Source of the DNA: an alpha proteobacterium IMCC14465
Lineage (GTDB): Bacteria > Pseudomonadota > Alphaproteobacteria > RS24
DNA length: 64,000 nt
Assembly: GCA_000293845.2 (NCBI GenBank)
Contig: ALYF01000003.1
Coordinates: 558,001-622,000 of the forward strand
Direction: 5' to 3'
This document shows positions 7,800 through 15,538 of this stretch, in pieces (the first letter of the stretch is position 1; each line of letters starts with the position of its first letter). A program made the position numbers and the translations under genes. Under the pieces are notes generated by a model. The model made no database searches, was not told where the DNA came from, and saw only the letters and a list, made by a program, of their open reading frames with translations.

Positions 7800-8458
7800 G
7801 GCGTCACCAGCAAGGCAATGAGCGGGATTTTATAGTCACGGTTCAGGCTAGCGTCATCACGACTACCGCGCACATTTTTTGAAAGTCTTAACGACAAGGT
7901 GAGCATGTTTTTTTCAGGCCCGCTATCGGTATGGGTGAAATTAATTTGCGAAAATACTGGTTCGCTGACATCACGCCACGCGACTGTGCTGTCTGATAGG
8001 CAATTTGTTTCACTGAGTTTGCGCTGTAACACGCCACCTTCGGTGGTGGTCTGTAATCTAAATTCTGTTAAGGCGCGGTCACCGTCGAGTGTTTCGCCAC
8101 AAAATTGGATATGGTTCGACTGTACGAGATTGACTGCTGAGGTTCTTGTAATGGCCGGGTCGAGGCTGTCGGCGGCGACATAACCCGCCTGTGCAGCTGA
8201 ACGACCAATGGCATCATGTGCTAAGACGGCCTGTTCATCCAGCAAGGCCTGAACGGTAATGCGTTCGACCCGGATATTCATATTATTACCCATGGAAAAT
8301 AAAGCGGTGCTGATAACGCCGATAATCACAATAACGGTCAGCAGCTCAACCAGACTAAAGCCATTGATGTTATCGAAGCCATCGAAGCCATCGAGGCTAT
8401 TGTTGCTTAGCTGTTGCCATATAGGTCTAGGCACAGGGTCGAGATTAGGCGACATCAT
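7796..8458 (-). CDS. Minor prepilin (PilW-like)
   Basis: A 220-residue prepilin with the motif GFSLVELLTVIVIIGVISTALFS starting at Gly33. Gly is followed by Phe+1 and Glu+5 is present. The 33-residue leader is unusually long and acidic (LDGFDGFDNING) rather than short and basic, and its end is built from a 9-bp repeat at 8373-8399. The globular part has two cysteines and the length and layout of PilW. It overlaps both neighbours by 4 bp in an operon of SHOCT-tailed protein, PilW-like and PilX-like. Either of two adjacent ATG codons could start it. Confidence 0.78.
   Translation of the reverse strand: MMSPNLDPVPRPIWQQLSNNSLDGFDGFDNINGFSLVELLTVIVIIGVISTALFSMGNNMNIRVERITVQALLDEQAVLAHDAIGRSAAQAGYVAADSLDPAITRTSAVNLVQSNHIQFCGETLDGDRALTEFRLQTTTEGGVLQRKLSETNCLSDSTVAWRDVSEPVFSQINFTHTDSGPEKNMLTLSLRLSKNVRGSRDDASLNRDYKIPLIALLVTP
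8373..8399 (-). repeat. 9-bp tandem repeat inside the PilW-like leader
   Basis: TCGAAGCCA occurs at 8373-8381 and 8382-8390, and as the variant TCGAGGCTA at 8391-8399. It is in frame and encodes the LDGFDGFD part of the prepilin leader, lengthening the segment just ahead of the cleavage site. Confidence 0.75.
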
Positions 8459-9114
8459 CCGAGGTCTCTTGAAAACTCTCGGCTTTTAATGAGATAAATC
8501 TCTGTCGCGATAAGGCCTGCGTCATGCAGTTCCCGCAAGGCAATAAGTTTGCGTTCAATTTCAACCAAATCATCCTCAGAAAGATTAGGTTTGGCGCCAT
8601 CACTTTCAGGTAACGCATCTGCCATAATGCTTTCGGCATTTGAGCTTGCTTGTTCAGCAGGCGTGTCTTCAACAACTGATGCTGTTTCGTTAAATAGACC
8701 CTGTTTAGGGGCTGATGTTTTAGGAACAGGTGGGACAGTTCCTAGGCGCGGAATACTGAGTTCCTCTAACAGGCTATTATCCTCATCTTGGGTAGCTCTA
8801 TCGCTTGTTGAAACTGGCGGATTCAATGTGTCATCAATGGTGAGTACAATCTCTTCCGGCTTGCTGGTGTTTGCTTGATTGTTCATAAAGCCCGGTAGCC
8901 CAGAAGTATTATCGGTATTCTCAGGCTGGGTCGCATTTAAGATTGCAGGCTGACCTTTTCTGGCGTCTTTTTTGGGCCGATTGGTAAAGATAAGACGAAA
9001 AATCAGAAACGCCATTAAGGCAATCAGGAGACAACCAACACCAATCCATAAAGGAGGATTTTTGTCGAATGCCCTGAAAAGTATTTCAAGTATTTTTTCA
9101 AAATCTAATTGCAT
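8455..9114 (-). CDS. Single-pass membrane protein with C-terminal SHOCT-like domain
   Basis: A 219-residue protein. Residues about 20-43 form one membrane segment (WIGVGCLLIALMAFLIFRLIF), preceded by a short amphipathic helix. A low-complexity, Pro/Ser/Thr/Asp-rich region follows. The last 40 residues (ERKLIALRELHDAGLIATEIY) match the SHOCT pattern, a short oligomerisation motif. It is the first gene of the minor-pilin operon and overlaps the PilW-like gene by 4 bp. It has no obvious counterpart in model pilus systems; a scaffold or localisation role is guesswork. Confidence 0.65.
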   Translation of the reverse strand: MQLDFEKILEILFRAFDKNPPLWIGVGCLLIALMAFLIFRLIFTNRPKKDARKGQPAILNATQPENTDNTSGLPGFMNNQANTSKPEEIVLTIDDTLNPPVSTSDRATQDEDNSLLEELSIPRLGTVPPVPKTSAPKQGLFNETASVVEDTPAEQASSNAESIMADALPESDGAKPNLSEDDLVEIERKLIALRELHDAGLIATEIYLIKSREFSRDLG

Positions 9115-9197
9115 ATCAGGATCGCTGACTTGATGTGTATAGTATATACGATTGCCGAGTGATTCTTAAACGCGGATTGATGGATATCAATCGAGGC

Positions 9198-10061
9198 TCA
9201 GCTCTCATTATCCAGAACAAAGAGTTGATTATCCGCCGCAACAAAAGAATTCTTGAACACAAGTTGGGCTTTTTTTTCAATTTCGTCAAGTTGGACATCC
9301 GTTCTAGAGGGGTCATGATGATAAATGGCGAGGTTTTTGACATGAGCAAGTTGCGCCAGACGAATAGCTTCCTGCCAGGTTGAGTGACCAAAGCCTTTTT
9401 TATCCTCAAATTCATTATCATCATAGGTGCAGTCATAAAGCATTAAATCGGCATTCTGACTAAAAGCGACCAATTCCGAATTTAAGTTATCCGTCTCATG
9501 TTCTGTATCGGTTGCATAGATGATATTTTTATCCGCTATTTGCACGCGGTAAGCATGTGCGCCGCCGGGATGAGGTATGGGGCAAGTGGTCAGTTTTACG
9601 TCGCCCAAATCAATTTCAGCGCCCGAGGCGTGACTGTGATACTGCACATCGGCTTCAAAAATATTCGACTCTATCGGGAAAAACGGGTCAGACATAAGCC
9701 TGTTGAGAACCGGCTCAAAACCATCCGGTGCATCTTCGGTTATCGTATGAAAATGCACGCTACAATCTGACTGAAATAAGGGGGCAAAGAAGGGAATACC
9801 CATAAGGTGATCAAGGTGAAAATGGCTGAGACATATATGATAATTCTTCTGATAATTCTGTGCTTTACGCGCCGTGAGACTTTCACCTAAGGCATAAAGC
9901 CCTGAGCCGGCGTCAATAATGACAAATTGCCCGTTTTCCCGCGATGTGCCAATTTCTACACAGCTGGTATTACCGCCATATGTGACATGATTTTTGCCGC
10001 TTACAGGCAGGGACCCACGCGTTCCCCAGAATTTAACTGTCGGTTGTTGTGTGGTCACCAC
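9198..10061 (-). CDS. Metallo-beta-lactamase-fold hydrolase
   Basis: A 287-residue MBL-fold enzyme. HFHLDH at 80-85 is the metal-binding HxHxDH motif, and further ligands are offered by the His in PHPGG, the Asp in YATDTEH and a late YHHDP. GTRGSLPVSG near the N-terminus is typical of the RNase Z/phosphodiesterase-like branch, not of antibiotic-hydrolysing enzymes. The start is a GTG with GGAG about 6 bp upstream, lying inside the end of the cyclase gene region. It follows the adenylate cyclase by 11 bp, so the two are one operon. A cyclic-nucleotide phosphodiesterase role is plausible from this pairing but unproven. Confidence 0.82.
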   Translation of the reverse strand: MVTTQQPTVKFWGTRGSLPVSGKNHVTYGGNTSCVEIGTSRENGQFVIIDAGSGLYALGESLTARKAQNYQKNYHICLSHFHLDHLMGIPFFAPLFQSDCSVHFHTITEDAPDGFEPVLNRLMSDPFFPIESNIFEADVQYHSHASGAEIDLGDVKLTTCPIPHPGGAHAYRVQIADKNIIYATDTEHETDNLNSELVAFSQNADLMLYDCTYDDNEFEDKKGFGHSTWQEAIRLAQLAHVKNLAIYHHDPSRTDVQLDEIEKKAQLVFKNSFVAADNQLFVLDNES

Positions 10062-10072
10062 CTGTTACTCCG

Positions 10073-12358
10073 TTACTTTTGAGTGGCTACGTAAACGCCG
10101 TTCCAGTTTTCACTGGGCGGGTGATGTCTGAAATTATCAATACGTGTACTGTAGATTCTGTATGTTTTCTTTAATTCTGGAAAAACAGTCTCCAGACGAT
10201 TTAACAGGCCGCGCGCGAGACCCCAATTCTGACCCTGATAGGCCTCTATCATCCGATTATGCAAGGCTTTGGCGGATATAAAATCCTCATCAAGAGCCTT
10301 CTCGTCATCTCCCATTAAGACATAGATACGCTCGGGTTCTTCTTTACCTTTTAAGGCTATCAGGTCTATCTCGAGCATTGCGAGATCACTGGCAGCGTGT
10401 GCGGTTTGCGCGCCCAGCAAAATATCAACACCATAAAATTTGGTTTGTCCTTCAAGTCGGGCGGCAACATTGACCGCATCGCCAAGCGCTGAGTAATTAA
10501 ATCTTTGATCAGAGCCAATATTCCCGACCAAAGTTTCACCTGTATTCAGACCAATGCCCATAGCGAGCTGACTGCTCCAAACGCCTTGGAGTTCAGGGTC
10601 AATTTTTAGCGATTGATTCAGCTTTTTAAGTGCTTTTTGCATATCCAGCGCCGCCAGACATGAAAGGCGTTCATGATTTTCCAAATCCGTTGGCGCGTTC
10701 CAGAACGCCATAATGCAGTCGCCAATATATTTATCGATGGTGCCTTGACGATTATAAATCAGCCCCGACATGGTTGTCAGAAACCTATTGATGAGATGGG
10801 TTAGGAGTTGAGGCGTCTCGGAAAGCCCCTCTGAAATGCTGGTGAAATCTCTAATATCCGTAAACATGACGGTCAGCGGTTTGACAACGCCACCAAGCTG
10901 AAGGTCTTTCGGGTTTTTTGCAATTGCCTCGACCAGTTCGGGTGCGAGATATTGACCAAACGCATTCCGCACGCCGCGGCGTTCTTCTTCGTTACGGATA
11001 TATCTTAATGCCCCTGCAGTGAATAGCGTTGCCCCGGTGATAAAAATCGGATTGGCCGGGTCAACCAGCATCATTTTTTCTGTATAGGACCACCAGGAGA
11101 ACCCCACGCCTCCCAGAGACGTAAAAAACCATAATATGACGGGGACAACCAGACCCATAAATTCGATAAGAATAATAATGAGAAGCCCCATAGTGAAGGC
11201 GAGGGCAATTTCTCCAAATTTCAGTAAGAGCGGGCGGGTCAGGAATTGACCGTCGACAATTTGTTGGATGGCTTGCAAATGAATTTCGACACCGGGGGTG
11301 ACGGGGTCAATTGGTGTTGCCCGATTATCAAGAAGGCCAGCGGCACTACTGCCGATAATGCCAATCTTGCCGGACATAATAAGAGGGTCAAAATCACGCG
11401 TCACCACCTTCCATGCCGGAATTCTTTTAATGTTTTCACGTTCGGCATAATAAATCCGCATCGACCCATCAGCCTCTACGGGAACGATAAACTGACCGAC
11501 TTTAAGACGCGACAGACCAGCGCCGGATGAAAACCCTGCCTCACTTTTCACGCCGGTTGTTTTCACAATCAAAGATCGCGCCCCTTGAGCAACCCGCAAT
11601 AATTCAATCGACAAAGCCGGATAGAGTTGTTGCTCGTGCCTGAGAACGGTGAAGGCAGAGCGGATTAACCCGTCGCTATCTATTTTTGCATTGATGAGGC
11701 CTACACCTGCCGCCGCATCATGAAGTGTATCAAGATTACTAATCGCCGCTGAGCTTTGAGGTACAAAAAGCAGCGGATCAACAAGCTCCAGATTGGTTTT
11801 TTGTATCGCAATGCCCGCTTTGGCTTGTGGTATAGGGCGACCGTCATCGGTGAAGGCCATGGATAAAACCGTATTGCTCCCGCGCAAAGCAGCTGCCAGA
11901 GCAGCGTCGGGGTCGGTGATTTTCTCCATAATATCTTTTTCAAGAACATCCCAGTCGAGGCTTTCCTCCCCATCCGTCATCATTTGCAGAGACTTCCAAT
12001 TTGCAAGCACCTCGGAAGGGCTGTTGCGATCGGGCTCGGCAAACATCACATCAATACCAATCGCTGCTGCGCCAGATGCCGTGGCAGAAGAAATAATGTC
12101 CGAGAAAATTTGTCGAGGCCACGGGAATTGACCGAGAAGCTCGAGGCTTTTTTCGTCAATGTCTATGATGAAGACAGGATTGTTTTCAACTGATCGTGGA
12201 TGCAAGCGGTTATATTGATCAAAGACTGCGTTTTGCAAAGCTTCAAGCGGGCGCGGGAGTCCCCAGACCAGACCGGTCATCATGACCAGAACAATAAGGG
12301 GGAGTATCCACCCAATCATTCTGGTGATTTTGAGAACACCAAGCAACCTGACAAACAT
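10073..12358 (-). CDS. CHASE2-domain adenylate cyclase (class III)
   Basis: A 761-residue membrane cyclase. After an N-terminal membrane segment (about 15-35) comes a periplasmic CHASE2 sensor (about 40-370), then about three hydrophobic segments (380-455), then a class III catalytic domain (about 490-690). The catalytic domain keeps the metal-binding Asp in VMFTDIRDFTS and IGD, the adenine-selecting Lys in TIDKYIGD and Asp in ALGDAVN, and the transition-state Asn and Arg in NVAARLEG, which predicts an active adenylate cyclase and not a guanylate cyclase. ATG at 12358 is preferred over the adjacent TTG. It should convert a periplasmic signal to cAMP. Confidence 0.9.
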   Translation of the reverse strand: MFVRLLGVLKITRMIGWILPLIVLVMMTGLVWGLPRPLEALQNAVFDQYNRLHPRSVENNPVFIIDIDEKSLELLGQFPWPRQIFSDIISSATASGAAAIGIDVMFAEPDRNSPSEVLANWKSLQMMTDGEESLDWDVLEKDIMEKITDPDAALAAALRGSNTVLSMAFTDDGRPIPQAKAGIAIQKTNLELVDPLLFVPQSSAAISNLDTLHDAAAGVGLINAKIDSDGLIRSAFTVLRHEQQLYPALSIELLRVAQGARSLIVKTTGVKSEAGFSSGAGLSRLKVGQFIVPVEADGSMRIYYAERENIKRIPAWKVVTRDFDPLIMSGKIGIIGSSAAGLLDNRATPIDPVTPGVEIHLQAIQQIVDGQFLTRPLLLKFGEIALAFTMGLLIIILIEFMGLVVPVILWFFTSLGGVGFSWWSYTEKMMLVDPANPIFITGATLFTAGALRYIRNEEERRGVRNAFGQYLAPELVEAIAKNPKDLQLGGVVKPLTVMFTDIRDFTSISEGLSETPQLLTHLINRFLTTMSGLIYNRQGTIDKYIGDCIMAFWNAPTDLENHERLSCLAALDMQKALKKLNQSLKIDPELQGVWSSQLAMGIGLNTGETLVGNIGSDQRFNYSALGDAVNVAARLEGQTKFYGVDILLGAQTAHAASDLAMLEIDLIALKGKEEPERIYVLMGDDEKALDEDFISAKALHNRMIEAYQGQNWGLARGLLNRLETVFPELKKTYRIYSTRIDNFRHHPPSENWNGVYVATQK

Positions 12359-12428
12359 CAATTAATACCTGTAAAAACAACTAGTCAGCAGTCCAATATG
12401 ACAGTCCTTTAGCAAATTTGAAAATACT

Positions 12429-13262
12429 TTATGCCCAAGGATGATGTTTTGTCGGCGGCTCTTTATCATCCTTATTTTCAGTTGTTTTTCCGGATTGTTT
12501 ACGTGGCATAGATGGTACATGTAGCCCCTTAGCCAGCTCTTTCGCTTGCACCCGATCAATTTTAAACGCCTTGGAGTGCGGTTTATCGAAAAGCGGCACA
12601 TGCGGCTGTTTGAAGAAGGGGATTAAGATGATACCGGCAATAAACCCGCCAATATGGGCAACATAAGCAACCCCGCTATCAACCTGCCCAAGATTGAGGA
12701 ATTGCAGGCCAATCCAGCCCCCCAATACCAGAAATGCCGGCACATTAATGGTACGGAAAAACACAAAAAACCCGACAAGACAAATGATATTGGCACGCGG
12801 ATGCAAAACCAGATAGGCGCCAAGCATGCCGGCAATCGCACCGCTGGCACCAATCATAGGTATCATTGAATTCGGGTCGACGAGGCTTTGCGCAAATGCC
12901 GCCGCGCTACCGCAGCAGACATAAAGAGCGATATAACGAGACTTTGAGCCGACACAATCTTCAATATTGTCACCAAAAATCCACAGATACAGCATATTGC
13001 CCAGCAAATGCATAATACCCCCATGTAGAAACATCGATGTCAGCACTGTCGTCCATGCCGGCACGAGCTGATATTCAAAAGGGAGATAGTCTTGTCCGAA
13101 CAAGACGGCTGGGGTAACACCCAGCCCGCGAATAAGCACGTCATTATAGGCGCCCTGCGAAAGTTGAACGAGAAATACAAAGATGCATAGGGCAATAATC
13201 ACCCAATTCACCCAGGGGGTGGTTGAGGTCGGATTATCGTCTCTCAGCGGGAAAAAAAACAT
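12429..13262 (-). CDS. Rhomboid-family intramembrane serine protease
   Basis: A 277-residue polytopic protein. The catalytic dyad is Ser140 in GASGAIAGMLGAY and His203 in AHIGGFIAG. The HGGIMHLLGNM stretch (80-90) supplies the oxyanion-side His and Asn. About six membrane helices occupy residues 18-215, and the last 60 residues form a charged cytoplasmic tail rich in Lys and Pro. Rhomboids cleave single-pass membrane proteins within the membrane. It is upstream of the cyclase gene on the same strand with 70 bp between; its substrate is unknown. The nearby pilus locus is the only contextual hint. Confidence 0.9.
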   Translation of the reverse strand: MFFFPLRDDNPTSTTPWVNWVIIALCIFVFLVQLSQGAYNDVLIRGLGVTPAVLFGQDYLPFEYQLVPAWTTVLTSMFLHGGIMHLLGNMLYLWIFGDNIEDCVGSKSRYIALYVCCGSAAAFAQSLVDPNSMIPMIGASGAIAGMLGAYLVLHPRANIICLVGFFVFFRTINVPAFLVLGGWIGLQFLNLGQVDSGVAYVAHIGGFIAGIILIPFFKQPHVPLFDKPHSKAFKIDRVQAKELAKGLHVPSMPRKQSGKTTENKDDKEPPTKHHPWA

Positions 13263-13392
13263 GTTATCAATCCGGGCAATGAATATGATTACCTATTGTG
13301 GTTAACATAATCACATGCCATTTGTTAGGCATATAGTTTAAAAATCTAATTAAATTCTAGCCCAATATTTTGGGTATAGACCGGAGTTAATG

Positions 13393-14157
13393 ATGAGCGA
13401 TGAAGTAATTACCCAGGTCGAAAACGGTATTATGATTATTACCCTTAATCGACCTCAAGCCAGAAATGCTATTAATCGCGCCGCATCTGAAAAAATTGGT
13501 GCCGCGATGGTTGAGCTTGATGAAAACCCGGATATCCGTGTGGGCATTCTGACAGGCGCTGGTGGCACATTTTGTTCGGGTATGGACTTAAAAGCTTTTG
13601 TCAGTGGTGAGTCTCCTTCTCTGGAAGGTAAAGGCTTTGCCGGGCTGGTTGAATCGCCACCGGAAAAGCCGCTTATCGCTGCTGTTGAGGGTTATGCTCT
13701 GGCAGGTGGATTTGAGATTGCCCTTGCCTGTGACCTGATTATTGCCTCTAAAAGCTCACAATTTGGCGTGCCGGAAGTGAAGCGTGGTCTTGTCGCCGCC
13801 GGGGGTGGTTTGCTTCGTCTGCCGACACAGACATTTCACCGTCTGGCAATGGAGCTTGCCCTGACAGGTGACTTCATAGATAGCGCGCGTGCTTACCAAA
13901 CGGGGCTGGTGAACCATGTCGTTGATGATGGTAAGGCGCTGGATGCAGCGATTGAAATGGCTGAAAAAATCTGTGCCAATGGCCCCCTTGCGGTTGCCAC
14001 GAGTAAGAAAATTGTTAATTGCGCGCGTGATTGGTCAAATGCGGAAATGTTCCAGAAGGAAAAAGTTCTCTCGAATCCAATTTTGAGAAGTGAAGATGCG
14101 ATTGAGGGGGCGACGGCATTTGCTGAAAAACGCCCGCCGCAATGGAAGGGCAAATAA
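13393..14157 (+). CDS. Enoyl-CoA hydratase/isomerase family (crotonase)
   Basis: A 254-residue crotonase. The oxyanion-hole segments AGGTFCSGMDLKAF and EGYALAGGFEIALACDLIIAS and the catalytic-face PEVKRGLVAAGGG are clear. It probably acts on an acyl-CoA in fatty-acid or related catabolism; substrate cannot be told. Two adjacent ATG codons exist, and the second (13393) is chosen because GGAG at 13383-13386 is 6 bp away. It stands alone between a divergent rhomboid gene and a convergent M16 peptidase gene. Confidence 0.85.
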   Translation: MSDEVITQVENGIMIITLNRPQARNAINRAASEKIGAAMVELDENPDIRVGILTGAGGTFCSGMDLKAFVSGESPSLEGKGFAGLVESPPEKPLIAAVEGYALAGGFEIALACDLIIASKSSQFGVPEVKRGLVAAGGGLLRLPTQTFHRLAMELALTGDFIDSARAYQTGLVNHVVDDGKALDAAIEMAEKICANGPLAVATSKKIVNCARDWSNAEMFQKEKVLSNPILRSEDAIEGATAFAEKRPPQWKGK

Positions 14158-14170
14158 AGCTCTACTCGAC

Positions 14171-14214
14171 TGGCGCTTTACTGGCGCTTTAATGGCGCTT
14201 TACTGGCACTTTAC
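14171..14214. repeat. 11-bp tandem repeat, four copies, between convergent genes
   Basis: TGGCGCTTTAC is repeated at 14171, 14182, 14193 and 14204, the second copy ending in A and the fourth having CA for CG. It fills the space between the crotonase stop and the M16 peptidase stop. It shows no hairpin potential of note. Confidence 0.9.
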
Positions 14215-14221
14215 TAAATCG

Positions 14222-15538
14222 TTACTCTTGAGATGCATCTTTTTGGCCGACTGCCGTGATAACGAGCTGGTCAGGTTGTAAAAGTCGTTGCGCGACACGT
14301 CTCACATCATCAAGCGTGATAGCGGCGATAATGTCATTACGGGTTTCAAAATGTGATGGCGGCAAATTGAGATATTGCGCGGTCAGCATTTTGCCGGCAA
14401 TTTTCCTGCCACTATCAAAGCCGAGCGCATAACTCCCAATGATGTAATTTTTGGCATTTTCCAATTCTGTTTCACTTGGCCCATTTTCTTTCATGCGTCT
14501 TAATTCAGCACGCAGAACCGTCAGGGCGTCATCAACATTTTTATGGCTTGTTGCCATACGCCCCATCCAAACTGGAAGGGTGCCGATGTCGTCCATATAG
14601 CTATAAACACTGTAAACAAGGCCGCGCTTTTCTCTGATTTCGGTCATGAGGCGCGCAGAAAAGCCACCACCACCAAGAATATGGTTGACGACAATTGCCG
14701 TATAGTAATCCGGGTCGCCAAAAGGGATGCCGACATGCCCGAAGATGATTTCGGTTTGAGGGCCGGGGAAATCGACCAATATGACATCACCCTCAGTTGG
14801 GGTGAAAGGCTTAATTTTTGGGCGCGTGCTTTGGGTTGGCAGGCCGGCAAAAACCGCGTCCAGCTGTGCGAGCAAGTCGGCTTCTTCAATATCACCCACG
14901 ACAGATATAATCAGATTGTCTTGTGCAAAAAGTTGCCGATGCGCTTGGCGTAACATATCAGCATTGATTGTCTGGGTGGCCTCCGGCGTGCCACGTTGGG
15001 GGGTGCTATATGCGTGCCCCTTAAAAGCATTTTGCCACCACGTCTCCGATGCGATTGTCCCGCCATCTGACGCGCTGCTACGATGCCCAGCCATCAAAGC
15101 CTGTCGCATTCTTTCAAGTGGTGCCGCATCAAAACGCGGTTTATTCACAGCCTGTGCAAGCAGGGAAAAGGCCTCATCCTTATGCTTTGATAATGTCCTT
15201 AATGAGCCGCTAAAGCTGTCTTTCTCGGCTGAAAAGGAGAGCTTAATACCGTAATCCTCTTTGCGGGTCTGAAATTCTAGGGCAGTGAGATCGCCTGCGC
15301 CTTCATCCAGCATGGTAGATAAATAGCGGATAAGCCCGGGCTCAAAGTTTGCTGAGCCGCCGCGCCATAAAAATCTCATCTGTATGATGGGCAAATTTGT
15401 GTCTTTTACAAACCACAGCTTTATCCCTTTGGGGGTCGTGAGCTGACGCACCTCTAATGCCTCGGCAGACGGTGCAAAAAAGCTGCAAACCAAAACAAGA
15501 CAGAAACCGGATATTAATTTGGCAAGGCGATGCTTCAT
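14222..15538 (-). CDS. M16-family peptidase subunit lacking the zinc motif
   Basis: A 438-residue M16 (pitrilysin/MPP-like) protein with a signal peptide (LISGFCLVLVCSFFAPSAEA). The place where catalytic members have HxxEH reads GLIRYLSTMLDEGAGD, so the zinc site is gone. The fold markers remain, including GGGGFSARLMTEIREKRGLVYSVYS, the substrate-binding R/Y region. Such inactive subunits pair with an active M16 partner, here the next gene upstream, whose stop codon overlaps this ATG by 4 bp. The pair likely forms a periplasmic heterodimer that degrades peptides. Confidence 0.88.
   Translation of the reverse strand: MKHRLAKLISGFCLVLVCSFFAPSAEALEVRQLTTPKGIKLWFVKDTNLPIIQMRFLWRGGSANFEPGLIRYLSTMLDEGAGDLTALEFQTRKEDYGIKLSFSAEKDSFSGSLRTLSKHKDEAFSLLAQAVNKPRFDAAPLERMRQALMAGHRSSASDGGTIASETWWQNAFKGHAYSTPQRGTPEATQTINADMLRQAHRQLFAQDNLIISVVGDIEEADLLAQLDAVFAGLPTQSTRPKIKPFTPTEGDVILVDFPGPQTEIIFGHVGIPFGDPDYYTAIVVNHILGGGGFSARLMTEIREKRGLVYSVYSYMDDIGTLPVWMGRMATSHKNVDDALTVLRAELRRMKENGPSETELENAKNYIIGSYALGFDSGRKIAGKMLTAQYLNLPPSHFETRNDIIAAITLDDVRRVAQRLLQPDQLVITAVGQKDASQE

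Noticed and set aside
9198-10061. MBL protein as a beta-lactamase
   Set aside because: The N-terminal GTRGS motif and the cyclase neighbour point to a phosphodiesterase-like or RNase Z-like enzyme.
12429-13262. Rhomboid protein as a rhombosortase
   Set aside because: Length and tail fit ordinary rhomboids, and no GlyGly-CTERM proteins are visible.
14171-14214. Tandem repeats considered as a CRISPR array
   Set aside because: Units are 11 bp with no spacers, and no cas genes are present.
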